A stretch of 36,049 bases of DNA from Azovibrio restrictus (GTDB lineage Bacteria > Bacteroidota > Bacteroidia > Chitinophagales > Chitinophagaceae). Below, piece after piece: positions 17,792-27,236 of this stretch. Made by a program: the position numbers and the translations under genes. Under the pieces are notes generated by a model that worked only from the letters and a program-made list of their open reading frames with translations, did no database searches and had not been told where the DNA came from. The stretch is from NCBI GenBank assembly GCA_029255605.1, contig JANLJF010000080.1:1-36049 (forward strand). Reading direction: 5' to 3'. The first letter of the stretch is position 1. Each line of letters opens with the position of its first letter.

Positions 17792-17990
17792 AAACACCGG
17801 GCCGCTTCATAATTAATTAAAATGGGCATATAGGCGAAAGTGGTTTATCTCAATTTTACATCTTCATTATACACTTACAATCAATAAATGATGGATGCAG
17901 ATATTGTTGGAATAAATTTTATGTAAAAGAAACATCAGCATTCGGCTGCATTAGCCTTAAACCTTCGATAGTATCAAGGGTCTAAGTCTG
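17792..17990. other. Intergenic sequence between sodA and RND permease promoters
   Basis: The whole gap between sodA and the RND permease gene is 297 bases. This central part is AT-rich, and I see no remnant of an adaptor (HlyD/AcrA-like) gene or other coding sequence in it. Confidence 0.5.
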
Positions 17991-17998
17991 TATATTTG
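17991..17998 (+). promoter_or_regulatory. -7 box TATATTTG of the RND-TolC operon
   Basis: A full match to TAnnTTTG, 24 nt before the ATG at 18023. The -33 region is weak. It suggests that the permease gene is the first gene of its operon. Confidence 0.5.
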
Positions 17999-18022
17999 AT
18001 TGTTTTTTAAGAAACTATCTGC

Positions 18023-21000
18023 ATGAGTCTACCTTCGCTCTCTCTACGGCGGCCAGTAATGGCCATCGTGCTCAATATAATTATCATTGTTTTTGGGGTC
18101 ATCGGGTTTAATTTTCTCGGTGTCCGCGACTATCCATCTATAGATCCGCCGATTATCAATGTAAGAACATCTTATGCAGGCGCCAACCCGGATATCGTAG
18201 AATCGCAGATAACGGAGCCACTGGAAAAATCTATCAATGGTATCGCCGGTATCAAAACCATTTCTTCTACCAGTGCACAGGGTAATAGCAACATCACTGT
18301 AGAGTTCGACCTGGGTATAGACCTGGAGGCTGCTGCCAATGATGTGCGCGATAAGGTATCGCAAGCTGTGCGAAACCTGCCGCAGGATATCGATGCGCCG
18401 CCTGTAGTATCGAAAGCGGATGCCAACTCGCAGCCTATCATCTCCATGACCGTGCAGAGCGATACAAAGAACCAATTGGAGTTGACCGAATATGCCGAGA
18501 ACGTGTTGGTAGAAAGACTGCAAACCATTCCCGGTGTAAGTAGTATCAGGATTTGGGGAGAGAAGCGCTATGCCATGCGCCTTTGGCTGGACCCGCTCCG
18601 GATGGCAGGTTATAATATCACTTTTCAGGATATAGAACTGGCATTGAGTAAACAGAATGTAGAGCTTCCTTCCGGTAAATTATCGGGTTCTAACACAGAG
18701 CTTTCGGTACGCACTTTCGGTCGCCTGTTTTCAGAAGAAGATTTCAATAACCTTATTATAAAGAATGTAAACGGCACCGATATACACCTGCGCGAGGTGG
18801 GTGAGGCAGTACTGGGGCCGGAGAATGAAGAAAGCGTATTGAAGGAAAGCGGTATCCCGATGATTGCACTTGCACTTACGCCACAACCGGGTTCCAACTA
18901 TGTAGCTATAGCCGATGAGTTTTATAAACGCTACGAGGCGCTCAAAAAAGATATCCCCGCAGATTTTAAAGTCAACATTGCGATGGATACCACGGCTTAT
19001 ATCAAAAAGTCGATAAGCGAGGTAGAGGAAACGTTGCTTATCTCTTTTACATTGGTTATCCTTATTATCTATCTCTTCTTCCGCGATTGGCTCATTGCCT
19101 TCCGCCCGCTGATAGACATACCGGTGAGCCTGATAGGTGCGTTCTTTATCATGTATATCATGGGCTTCACCGTCAATATCCTTACGTTGCTGGCCATCGT
19201 ACTGGCTACCGGCCTTGTGGTGGATGATGGTATCGTTGTGACGGAAAACATCTTTAAAAAGCTGGAGGCCGGCATGGAAAAGCACCGTGCCGCCAAGGAG
19301 GGTAGCGAAGAAATTTACTTTGCAGTTATCTCAACGTCCATAACACTGGCTGTTGTGTTCCTGCCTATCGTGTTCTTACAGGGTTTCACAGGTAGGCTAT
19401 TTCGGGAATTTGGTATCGTGGTAGCAGGTGCGGTATTGATATCTGCGTTTGTGTCACTGTCGCTCACCCCGGTGCTCAATGTATTGATGACACGTAAGGA
19501 GCACAAACCATCTAAATTCTACGTTAAATCAGAACCATTCTTCCAGGGAATGGAGAATGCATATAAACGTGCGCTGGTGTGGATCATGCGCAAAAAATGG
19601 ATAGCTATTACAGGCGTCGTAGTTTCTTTTGCATTGATATACTTTATCGGTAGTGGTCTACAAAGCGAATTGGCACCACTTGAAGATCGCGCTCGCTTCC
19701 GTGCGCAGGTATCAGCACCGGAAGGAACCTCTTACGATGCTATGGATGCTTATATGGATCAACTGGTTGGATCTATATTGGATTCTGTTCCTGAAAAAGA
19801 AGTGATACTTTCAGTAACGGCACCCGGTTTTACAGGTTCTGGTGCTGTAAATACCGGCTTCCTGAATGTACGCCTGAAAGAGCCTAACGAACGAAGCCGC
19901 AGCCAGGATGAAATAGTACAAGCTGTAAACCGCAACTTACAGAAGCATAATTTCGGTCGTGCTTTCGCGATTCAGGAGCAAACTATATCTGTGCAGCGTG
20001 GCGGTAGTGCCTACCCGGTAGTATTTGTGATACAGAATATCAACTTTGATAAGCTGGCAAAGGCCATGCCGCGTTTTATGGATGAGGTAAATCAGAACCC
20101 TGTGTTCCAGGGTGCGGATATAGACCTGAAATTCAATAAACCGGAACTGACTGTTTCTATCGATCGTGCAAAGGCATCTCAACTGGGTGTGTCGGTACAG
20201 GACGTATCGCAAACGTTGCAGTTAGCGTTAAGTAACCGAAGGCTGGGATATTTCACCAAGAATGGTAAACAGTACCAGGTATTAGGACAGGTATTCCGTA
20301 AAGACAGGGAGGCGCCTGTAGACCTGAAGACGTTGTATGTGAATAATAGCGAAGGCCAGCCTATATCTATAGATAACCTGGTAACAATAGAGGAAACAAC
20401 CAGCCCGTCTCAGATATATCACTACAACAGGTATAAGTCAGCCACAGTATCGGCTGGCCTTGCGCCTGGCAAAACCATTGGCGATGGTATTGCGGAAATG
20501 CAAAGGATATTTGATAAACTGGAGAAGGAGAAAGTGGTGGACGAAAGCTTCACGACATCTTTAGGAGGTGCATCTAAAGACTATGTAGAAAGCTCATCGA
20601 ATACGCTGTTCGCCTTCCTGCTGGCATTGGTGCTGATATACCTGATACTGGCCGCACAATTCGAAAGCTTTGTCGATCCGCTCATCATCATGCTGACGGT
20701 ACCGCTGGCCATAGCAGGTGCGGTGCTATCATTATGGTTATTTGGACAAACAATTAACATCTTCTCGCAGATAGGTATGATCATGTTGATAGGCCTGGTA
20801 ACAAAGAATGGTATCCTGATAGTAGAGTATGCCAACCATATACGCGACAGGGGCACTTCTAAAGTCGAAGCGGCTATCAATGCTGCGTCTATGCGTTTGC
20901 GCCCTATCCTTATGACCAGCCTCGCTATGATATTCGGTGCCCTGCCGCTGGCGCTTTCTTTAGGTGCAGCGTCTACCAGCCGCATACCATTGGGTATCGT

Positions 21001-21121
21001 GATAGTAGGTGGTGTGTTGTTCTCACTGATACTATCCTTGTTTATAGTACCTGTTATATATACTTTCCTGTCGCGCAGGAAAGTGGAAGTACCCACTGCT
21101 ATCGAAAAACTGAATGACTAA
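18023..21121 (+). CDS. RND-family efflux permease (AcrB/HAE1-like)
   Basis: A 1032-residue inner membrane protein with the usual two-half plan: a helix near residues 11-30, a large periplasmic porter/docking region, a helix bundle, a second periplasmic region and a second bundle. The proton relay is intact, with Asp401-Asp402 in GLVVDDGIVVTEN and Lys928 in GLVTKNGILIVEYAN. The drug-efflux (HAE1) type is favoured over heavy-metal RND by the N-terminal region (RDYPSIDPPIINVRTSYAGA). Substrate cannot be told from sequence. The TolC-like gene follows after 5 nt. The membrane-fusion adaptor gene that normally precedes such a permease is absent, so it must borrow an adaptor encoded elsewhere. Confidence 0.93.
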   Translation: MSLPSLSLRRPVMAIVLNIIIIVFGVIGFNFLGVRDYPSIDPPIINVRTSYAGANPDIVESQITEPLEKSINGIAGIKTISSTSAQGNSNITVEFDLGIDLEAAANDVRDKVSQAVRNLPQDIDAPPVVSKADANSQPIISMTVQSDTKNQLELTEYAENVLVERLQTIPGVSSIRIWGEKRYAMRLWLDPLRMAGYNITFQDIELALSKQNVELPSGKLSGSNTELSVRTFGRLFSEEDFNNLIIKNVNGTDIHLREVGEAVLGPENEESVLKESGIPMIALALTPQPGSNYVAIADEFYKRYEALKKDIPADFKVNIAMDTTAYIKKSISEVEETLLISFTLVILIIYLFFRDWLIAFRPLIDIPVSLIGAFFIMYIMGFTVNILTLLAIVLATGLVVDDGIVVTENIFKKLEAGMEKHRAAKEGSEEIYFAVISTSITLAVVFLPIVFLQGFTGRLFREFGIVVAGAVLISAFVSLSLTPVLNVLMTRKEHKPSKFYVKSEPFFQGMENAYKRALVWIMRKKWIAITGVVVSFALIYFIGSGLQSELAPLEDRARFRAQVSAPEGTSYDAMDAYMDQLVGSILDSVPEKEVILSVTAPGFTGSGAVNTGFLNVRLKEPNERSRSQDEIVQAVNRNLQKHNFGRAFAIQEQTISVQRGGSAYPVVFVIQNINFDKLAKAMPRFMDEVNQNPVFQGADIDLKFNKPELTVSIDRAKASQLGVSVQDVSQTLQLALSNRRLGYFTKNGKQYQVLGQVFRKDREAPVDLKTLYVNNSEGQPISIDNLVTIEETTSPSQIYHYNRYKSATVSAGLAPGKTIGDGIAEMQRIFDKLEKEKVVDESFTTSLGGASKDYVESSSNTLFAFLLALVLIYLILAAQFESFVDPLIIMLTVPLAIAGAVLSLWLFGQTINIFSQIGMIMLIGLVTKNGILIVEYANHIRDRGTSKVEAAINAASMRLRPILMTSLAMIFGALPLALSLGAASTSRIPLGIVIVGGVLFSLILSLFIVPVIYTFLSRRKVEVPTAIEKLND

Positions 21122-21126
21122 GTAAC

Positions 21127-22431
21127 ATGACGAAACGTATCGTTTATATCATAACCTGCATGCTGGTATTACCCTTTACCGGTAAAACACAGGAAATACT
21201 GACCCTTGAAGATGCTATTGCCAAAGCGTTGGAATATAACTATGATATACGCATAGTGAAGAATGAAGCCAGGCAGGCAGCAGTAAATAACACGCTGGGC
21301 AATGCAGGCTTCTCGCCTAATATCAATGCCAATGGTGGGATTACAACCGGAACATCAAACACCCGTATTGAGTTTGCCGATGGTCGGGTGCAGGAAGTGC
21401 CCAATGCCGCATCATTTGGCATCAATGGTGCTGTTACACTCAACTGGACTTTGTTTGACGGTGGCAGAATGTTCATCGTAAAAAAGCAACTGAATGTATT
21501 AGAGCGTTTGGGCGAAGCCCGGCTGAAAGAACAGGTGCAGGCAACTGTATCACAAGTAATACAGGCGTATGCTGCATCCGTATGGCAAAAACAACAAGGT
21601 GTAGCTATTGATACCGGATTGGTGTTGGCACAAGTACGCATGTTGCTATCACAGGTGAAATATGAAACCGGTGCTTCCGCTAAAATAGATTACCTGCAGG
21701 CGCGTGTAGACTATAACAGCCGCAGGGCCGATTCACTGAATCAACTGGCTTCACTCAATGCATCCTTTGCATCCCTGAATGCGCTGATGGGTGAGGACCC
21801 GGACAAGACATATATATTGGAGGATACACTGCATAGCGATATGGACCTCGAGCCTTCTGATAAGCAAAGGCTGGAGCAAATGAACCCATCGCTGGAAGCG
21901 GCCCGTCGCAGCGTGGAAGCCTATGAATTAGATGCTAAAATTGCACGTACCTACCACTTGCCCACATTGACAGTAAATGGTGCATATAACTATACGCGTA
22001 CGCGCAGCCAGTCGGGTTTTGCATTGTTCAACCGGAGCTATGGGCCACAAGGTTCGGCAGCTATCAGTGTGCCAATATTCCAGGGCGGCAATATACGCAG
22101 GCAGGCTAAAATTGCCGGCCTGCAAGCTATGCGCGAGCAGTTGGTATACGACAGGCAGAATACAGAAATAGGCCGTCAGTACCGCACCGCTTGGAGAAAC
22201 TATGAAATGGCTGTAGCTGCCTACAAGTTGGAACAGGAGAATATAAACTTTGCCAAAGAGAATATGGACATCCAAAAGGCTCGTTTCCGGGTAGGTATAG
22301 CCACTACCTTGGAAACGCGCGAAGCCGAAAATAGTTATGTGCAGGCACTGGTGCGTCTATACACCGCAGCATACAATCTGAAGGTAAATGAAACCATTGT
22401 GTTACAACTGGAAAGCACTCTGGTGAAGTAA
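21127..22431 (+). CDS. TolC-family outer membrane efflux protein
   Basis: A 434-residue protein with a signal peptide (MTKRIVYIITCMLVLPFTGKT), then the repeat structure of outer membrane efflux factors. It opens ILTLEDAIAKALEYNYDIR, and each half contains long helices that would form the periplasmic tunnel (ETGASAKIDYLQARVDYNSR in the first, FRVGIATTLETREAENSYVQA in the second) and barrel strands. It starts 5 nt after the RND permease stop, so the two proteins should act in one tripartite pump with an adaptor from another locus. Confidence 0.92.
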   Translation: MTKRIVYIITCMLVLPFTGKTQEILTLEDAIAKALEYNYDIRIVKNEARQAAVNNTLGNAGFSPNINANGGITTGTSNTRIEFADGRVQEVPNAASFGINGAVTLNWTLFDGGRMFIVKKQLNVLERLGEARLKEQVQATVSQVIQAYAASVWQKQQGVAIDTGLVLAQVRMLLSQVKYETGASAKIDYLQARVDYNSRRADSLNQLASLNASFASLNALMGEDPDKTYILEDTLHSDMDLEPSDKQRLEQMNPSLEAARRSVEAYELDAKIARTYHLPTLTVNGAYNYTRTRSQSGFALFNRSYGPQGSAAISVPIFQGGNIRRQAKIAGLQAMREQLVYDRQNTEIGRQYRTAWRNYEMAVAAYKLEQENINFAKENMDIQKARFRVGIATTLETREAENSYVQALVRLYTAAYNLKVNETIVLQLESTLVK

Positions 22432-22458
22432 CAGTTGCGCTAAGCTATAAAAATTGAA

Positions 22459-22485
22459 AAAGCCCTCTTACGAGAGCTTTTATAT
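22459..22485. terminator. Terminator between the TolC-like gene and the UDP-glucuronate decarboxylase gene
   Basis: An imperfect hairpin: AAAG (22459-22462) pairs with CTTT (22477-22480), CTCT (22465-22468) pairs with AGAG (22473-22476), a 2-nt bulge lies between them, and the loop is TACG. It is flanked by A-rich and T-rich sequence and lies between convergent genes. Confidence 0.6.
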
Positions 22486-23426
22486 TAAATATGCTTTTTG
22501 AAATACTCCAGTGTTCTTTTCAAACCTTCCTGGCGGTCGATGGTTGGTTGCCACCCCAGTATTTCTTTTGCCTTGGTAATATTTGGCTGGCGCTGTTTCG
22601 GGTCATCTTGCGGCAGCGGCTCAAATACTATTTTCGATTTAGAACCGGTCAGCGCTATCACCTCTTCTGCAAATTGCAGCAGGCTTATTTCTACCGGGTT
22701 GCCTATGTTCACAGGCATATGATAGTCGGAAAGCAATAAGCGGTAGATACCTTCTACCAGGTCATCGCAATAGCAGAAAGAACGTGTTTGCGAGCCATCG
22801 CCATATACCGTTACATCTTCACCACGCAATGCCTGGCTCATAAATGTAGGCAACGCACGGCCATCATCCAGGCGCATACGTGGGCCATAGGTATTGAATA
22901 TACGAATAATGCGCGTTTCCAGCCCGTGAAAGTTGTGGTATGCCATCGTAATGCTTTCCATGTAACGCTTCGCTTCATCATACACACCACGTGGACCTAT
23001 CGGGTTCACGTTACCCCAGTATTCTTCTGTTTGCGGATGCACTAGCGGGTCGCCATATACTTCTGATGTAGAAGCTACCAGTATACGTGCGCCTTTTGCT
23101 TTGGCAAGGCCCAGCAGGTTGTGCGTACCCATCGCACCTACCTTCAGCGTTTGTATCGGCATTTTCAAGTAGTCGATAGGGCTGGCAGGAGATGCAAAAT
23201 GCAGTATGTAATCTATTTTACCGGGTACGTGTACAAACTTGGTCACATCGTGATGGTAAAATTCAAATTCCTTTACAGGGAACAGGTGTTCTATGTTTTT
23301 GATATTACCCGTCAGTAGGTTGTCCATACCTACTACCGTATATCCCTCTTTCAAAAACCTGTCGCAAAGGTGTGAACCCAGAAAACCGGCAGCACCTGTT
23401 ATGAGTATGCGTTTTTTATTGCTCAT
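22485..23426 (-). CDS. UDP-glucuronate decarboxylase (UDP-xylose synthase)
   Basis: A 313-residue extended short-chain dehydrogenase. The NAD-binding loop is GAAGFLGSH (11-19), the active-site region is STSEVYGDP (119-127), and the catalytic pair is Tyr149 and Lys153 in GVYDEAKRY. The features [26 protein letters not shown] and [20 protein letters not shown] are typical of UDP-glucuronate decarboxylases, which make UDP-xylose from UDP-glucuronate. It starts 24 nt downstream of ugd on the same strand; ugd provides its substrate, and this supports the assignment over a dTDP-glucose dehydratase. It is cytoplasmic. Confidence 0.92.
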   Translation of the reverse strand: MSNKKRILITGAAGFLGSHLCDRFLKEGYTVVGMDNLLTGNIKNIEHLFPVKEFEFYHHDVTKFVHVPGKIDYILHFASPASPIDYLKMPIQTLKVGAMGTHNLLGLAKAKGARILVASTSEVYGDPLVHPQTEEYWGNVNPIGPRGVYDEAKRYMESITMAYHNFHGLETRIIRIFNTYGPRMRLDDGRALPTFMSQALRGEDVTVYGDGSQTRSFCYCDDLVEGIYRLLLSDYHMPVNIGNPVEISLLQFAEEVIALTGSKSKIVFEPLPQDDPKQRQPNITKAKEILGWQPTIDRQEGLKRTLEYFKKHI

Positions 23427-23450
23427 TAATGCGTATAATGTATTGGTGTA

Positions 23451-24830
23451 TTAATCAAGATTGCCTCGTTCGCGTACAATAGCACCCATGGGCACTTCTA
23501 TTTTGTTACGCAGTTGTTCATGCACCGCTTTGCGGCCAATGCTTTCATAATAGAAGCCTAATTCTTCCATCTTTTCAAGCGAGAATACGTTGCGGCCATC
23601 AAATATCATCGGGTGTTTCAGCAGCTCACCAATCTTTTCAAAATTGGGGTTACGGAATTCGCTCCATTCTGTTACAATAATCAGGGCATCAGCATCGTTC
23701 AACGCATCATATTGGCTTTCTGCAAAAGCAATGGCGTCATTATAAATGCGTTTTACATTCGGCATCGCTTCCGGGTCGAAGGCTGTAACTGCAGCGCCTG
23801 CATCCAGCAGCTCGTTTATCAGTTCCAGTGCCGGTGCTTCACGGATATCATCTGTTTCAGGTTTGAAAGCCAGGCCCCAAATAGCAAATTTTCGTCCACT
23901 CAGGTCATTGCCAAAGCATTCTTTTATTTTTTTGCCCAGGCGTGTTTTCTGCCTGTCATTCACATTCATTACAGTGTTCACCAGTTGAAAGTCGTAATCC
24001 AGCTCACGGGCAGTTTGTGCCAGTGCTTGCACGTCTTTAGGAAAACAGCTACCACCATAACCTACACCGGGAAACAGGAAGCGTTTGCCTATACGATTAT
24101 CGCTACCCATACCCATACGCACCATATCTACGTTGGCACCTGCTTTCTCACAAAGGTTGGCCATTTCATTCATGAAAGATATACGCATAGCCAGGTAAGA
24201 GTTGGCAGCATATTTGGTCATTTCAGATGAACGCTCGTCCATAAAGTATATCGGGTTGCCCTGGCGCACATATGGCTGATACAATTCTTCCATCAGTTTC
24301 TGGGCCCTTTCAGAGCTGGTACCTATTACCACGCGGTCGGGTTTCAGGAAATCTTCTACTGCTACACCCTCGCGCAGAAACTCAGGGTTCGATACCACAT
24401 CAAATAAGCTGCGGTCCAGGTTTTGTGCCAACACGGCAGCTACTTTCTCAGCAGTGCCTACCGGTACCGTGCTTTTGTTGACGATAACGGTGTATTTATC
24501 TATTATATGGCTCAGGTCTGCCGCTACGCCCAGTACATAACGCAGATCAGCAGCGCCGTCTTCTCCCGGAGGGGTAGGCAATGCCAGGAAAATGATCTGT
24601 GCATTTTTGATGCCTTCTTTCAGGGAAGTAGTAAATTCTATACGTTTTTCTTTAATGTTTCGTTCCAGTAAGGTGTCAAGGCCGGGTTCGTAAATAGGCG
24701 ATTTGCCATTTTTCAGTTGTTCAACCTTTTCTTCATTAATATCGATACATACTACGTTGTTGCCGGTTTCAGCAAAACAAGTACCTGAAACAAGACCTAC
24801 ATATCCGGTACCAATGATGGTTATTTGCAT
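23451..24830 (-). CDS. ugd: UDP-glucose 6-dehydrogenase
   Basis: A 459-residue NAD-dependent enzyme oxidising UDP-glucose to UDP-glucuronate. It opens with a Rossmann loop (IIGTGYVGLVSGTCFAE, residues 5-21), has NKSTVPVGT in the nucleotide domain, the catalytic Cys262 in GYGGSCFPKD, and a C-terminal UDP-binding domain (WGLAFKPETDDIREAPA). All key positions are present. It is the first gene of a two-gene operon with the decarboxylase. Together they convert UDP-glucose to UDP-xylose for surface polysaccharide or protein glycans, although no glycosyltransferase lies nearby. Confidence 0.96.
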   Translation of the reverse strand: MQITIIGTGYVGLVSGTCFAETGNNVVCIDINEEKVEQLKNGKSPIYEPGLDTLLERNIKEKRIEFTTSLKEGIKNAQIIFLALPTPPGEDGAADLRYVLGVAADLSHIIDKYTVIVNKSTVPVGTAEKVAAVLAQNLDRSLFDVVSNPEFLREGVAVEDFLKPDRVVIGTSSERAQKLMEELYQPYVRQGNPIYFMDERSSEMTKYAANSYLAMRISFMNEMANLCEKAGANVDMVRMGMGSDNRIGKRFLFPGVGYGGSCFPKDVQALAQTARELDYDFQLVNTVMNVNDRQKTRLGKKIKECFGNDLSGRKFAIWGLAFKPETDDIREAPALELINELLDAGAAVTAFDPEAMPNVKRIYNDAIAFAESQYDALNDADALIIVTEWSEFRNPNFEKIGELLKHPMIFDGRNVFSLEKMEELGFYYESIGRKAVHEQLRNKIEVPMGAIVRERGNLD

Positions 24831-24850
24831 AGGATAAATTAAAATTTGCG

Positions 24851-24858
24851 CAAATGTA
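24851..24858 (-). promoter_or_regulatory. -7 box TACATTTG of ugd, with CGC extension
   Basis: Read on the minus strand, TACATTTG is followed directly by CGC, 20 nt before the ugd ATG. No clear -33 TTG is visible. Confidence 0.5.
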
Positions 24859-24979
24859 GCTATTATTTGCCTCCATTTTTACTACCGTAGCTGGTAATGC
24901 TATAATATTTTGATATTTTTCATTAGCATTACATTAAACTAGAGGGAGTAAGCCCCGTCTTATTCTAAAATCATAAACT

Positions 24980-25822
24980 ATGAGTAAAAAATTATTCACT
25001 TACACTGCTTTGGCTGCAGTAGCCTTTTCTTTAACCATTGCAGCCTGCAACAAGAATAATGATGATGACAATCCGGTGCCTGCAACACAGCAGGAAGATA
25101 TCAATTATGGTAATGAAGATGCCCGCATAGACCAGGCCTTCGATGAGGCGGAAAACTTTGCAAATGAGGCGGAAATATTCGGCGCCGTTGCGCTGAAGGG
25201 GGATGAAAGCCCCTTAGGCAGTGGTTGTGCTTCGGTTACTAAAGATGCAGCCAATAAAGTGATTACGATTGATTTCGGTCCGGCCAATTGCCTGTGCAAG
25301 GACGGACGCTACCGCAGGGGTAAGATATTGGTTGCCTATACCGGTACCTACCGCGAGGCCGGCCATGTTCATAATATTTCATTCTCTGATTATTATGTGA
25401 ATGATTGGAAAGTATCGGGTACCAAGCAGGTGACTAATATGGGCCGCAATGCCCAGGGGCTGATGTATTTCAATGTAAGTGTAAATGGCTCTTTGTACAA
25501 CGAAACAGATCGTACAACCATATCTAAGTCTGCCAACCGCGTAAGGACATGGGTTGAAGGTGATTATACAAACAACGTATCTGATGATGTATATTCAATA
25601 CGTGGTTCAGGCGTATTGACACGCCCGGATGGTACGGATTATGATGTGAAAATAACGGAGGCACTTATTATAGCCGGCAACTGTAGCTGGATAAAACAAG
25701 GCGTTGTGCAAATAACACCGCAGGGTGGTATCGCCAGGATATTGGACTATGGCGGCGGTGCCTGCGAAAATAAGGCTACTGTTAAAGTGGGTACTAAAAC
25801 ATACGAAATTACGCTGCGCTAA
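24980..25822 (+). CDS. Lipoprotein of unknown function
   Basis: A 280-residue protein with a lipoprotein signal (lipobox IAAC, lipidated Cys23), followed by a flexible acidic Asn/Asp-rich linker (NKNNDDDNPVPA). Such acidic residues just after the lipid Cys resemble surface-export signals described for Bacteroidota lipoproteins. The body is beta-rich with five Cys (83, 104, 106, 235, 262), which could pair as disulphides; the LCKDGRYRRGKI segment near 105-116 is a distinctive feature. I do not recognise a named family. It stands alone between a divergent ugd operon and a convergent aminotransferase gene. No clean TAnnTTTG box was found before it, only an AT-rich region with a GAGGGAG stretch about 30 nt upstream. 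Confidence 0.8.
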   Translation: MSKKLFTYTALAAVAFSLTIAACNKNNDDDNPVPATQQEDINYGNEDARIDQAFDEAENFANEAEIFGAVALKGDESPLGSGCASVTKDAANKVITIDFGPANCLCKDGRYRRGKILVAYTGTYREAGHVHNISFSDYYVNDWKVSGTKQVTNMGRNAQGLMYFNVSVNGSLYNETDRTTISKSANRVRTWVEGDYTNNVSDDVYSIRGSGVLTRPDGTDYDVKITEALIIAGNCSWIKQGVVQITPQGGIARILDYGGGACENKATVKVGTKTYEITLR

Positions 25823-25845
25823 GCGCATGCACTATAAATTTTGAT

Positions 25846-25869
25846 AAAGGCGGCAATATTGCCGCCTTT
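25846..25869. terminator. Bidirectional perfect-palindrome terminator
   Basis: A perfect 24-base palindrome (each arm AAAGGCGGCAAT), flanked by A-rich sequence on the left and T-rich sequence on the right, between two convergent genes. It can end both transcripts. Confidence 0.9.
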
Positions 25870-25872
25870 ATT

Positions 25873-27045
25873 TTATAAACAGTTTAGTATCACTTCCGAC
25901 GCTTTTTTTATTTCGTCATTGGTTATGGTTAGCGGCGGTGCTATACGTATGCACTGAGGTGCAAATAAGAACCAATCGGAAAACACACCCTGACGCAGGC
26001 ATGCCTGCAATGCTGTTATTACTTGCTCGCTGCTTTCCAGTTCAATAGCCATTAACAGGCCCTTACTTCTTACAGCCTTTATCTTAGGGTGCTTCAGCAG
26101 GGTTAAGAATAGCTGTTCCTTTTCATATACTTCTGCTACCATATTTTCATCCAGCAGGGCATGGAATGCAGCCATACCCGCGGCACATGATACAGGATGC
26201 CCCCCAAATGTAGTAATATGCCCCAGTACAGGATTATGCGTAAACACCTGCATATTTTGGTGCGATGATACAAAAGCACCTAGCGGCATACCGCCACCAA
26301 GGGCTTTGCCCAATAATAGTATATCGGGGATTACAGCGTAATGTTCAAAGCCCCATAGCTTACCTGTTCTGCCAAAGCCGCACTGTATCTCGTCGAATAT
26401 CAGCAGGGTGCCCGTTTCTGTACATTTTTCCCGCAGTCTGTGCAGCCAGTTTACGGCAGGTTCTTTTATACCTGCCTCTGCCTGCACGGTTTCCATAATA
26501 ACACAGGCTGTCCGGTCATTGATAGCTTCTATCAATGCGTCGCTGTTATAATCATGGTGCCACACCCCCGGCAATAAAGGGCGATAAGCATTGCGCCAGT
26601 ATTCATCTCCTATAATGCTGAGCGCACCCAATGTAGAACCATGGTAACTGTTATTGCAGGCTATCATTTCAGGGCGGCCCGTAATGCGGCGTGCCAGTTT
26701 TATAGCACCTTCAACCGCCTCTGCTCCCGAATTAGTAAAATATACGGTATCTAGATTTTGCGGCAAGTGTTGGGTGAGTAACCGGGCATATTGCACCTGC
26801 GGGCTTTGTACCAGTTCTCCATATACCATCACGTGCAGGTACGCTTCTGCCTGTTCCTTAATAGCTGCCACGACTGCAGGGTGGCAATGCCCTACGTTGC
26901 ATACACTGATGCCGCCTATCAGGTCTATATATGCCTGGCCGTCAGTATCATACAGGTAATTGCCCTGTGCTTTATTGATATGTATAGCCAAAGGTGCCGG
27001 GGAGGTTTGCGCTACGTGCTGCAGAAAAAGGCTGCGGATGTTCAT
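25873..27045 (-). CDS. Class III pyridoxal-phosphate aminotransferase (acetylornithine/ornithine aminotransferase-like)
   Basis: A 390-residue cytoplasmic enzyme. Cofactor-binding features are NSGAEA (105-110), DEIQCGFGRTG (218-228) and the Schiff-base lysine Lys247 in LLGKALGGGMPLGAF. The C-terminal CIRIAPPLTIT motif is also typical. The family moves an amino group from omega-amino donors such as acetylornithine, ornithine or 4-aminobutyrate to 2-oxoglutarate. No arginine-pathway gene is adjacent, so the exact substrate is left open. The ATG at 27045 lies 5 nt after a -7 box. Confidence 0.9.
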   Translation of the reverse strand: MNIRSLFLQHVAQTSPAPLAIHINKAQGNYLYDTDGQAYIDLIGGISVCNVGHCHPAVVAAIKEQAEAYLHVMVYGELVQSPQVQYARLLTQHLPQNLDTVYFTNSGAEAVEGAIKLARRITGRPEMIACNNSYHGSTLGALSIIGDEYWRNAYRPLLPGVWHHDYNSDALIEAINDRTACVIMETVQAEAGIKEPAVNWLHRLREKCTETGTLLIFDEIQCGFGRTGKLWGFEHYAVIPDILLLGKALGGGMPLGAFVSSHQNMQVFTHNPVLGHITTFGGHPVSCAAGMAAFHALLDENMVAEVYEKEQLFLTLLKHPKIKAVRSKGLLMAIELESSEQVITALQACLRQGVFSDWFLFAPQCIRIAPPLTITNDEIKKASEVILNCL

Positions 27046-27050
27046 GTTTG

Positions 27051-27058
27051 CAAAAGTA
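27051..27058 (-). promoter_or_regulatory. -7 box TACTTTTG, 5 nt before the aminotransferase ATG
   Basis: A full match to TAnnTTTG on the minus strand, only 5 nt from the ATG at 27045, predicting a leaderless mRNA. No -33 TTG at 19-20 nt is visible. Confidence 0.5.
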
Positions 27059-27236
27059 ATTTATCCTTAATGATACTGCTCCGAGCGCTTAATAAAATGA
27101 TAACTAAAAAACAACAGTAATGCGCTCAATTTTTCAGAATTAATGTTCGCTTAACATAAGGGTTACGTTCGCGTAATATTGCGTTAAAACGCTGATAACA
27201 TTCAAATTGGAATTTTGCGCGCAAATAGCTCAATGT

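Noticed and set aside
23613-24230. 205-codon open frame on the plus strand
   Set aside because: Antisense to ugd, whose motifs are complete; the translation resembles no protein family.
27207-27236. TTG start for the TonB receptor
   Set aside because: The added residues are encoded by promoter-like sequence; the ATG at 27237 begins the signal peptide.
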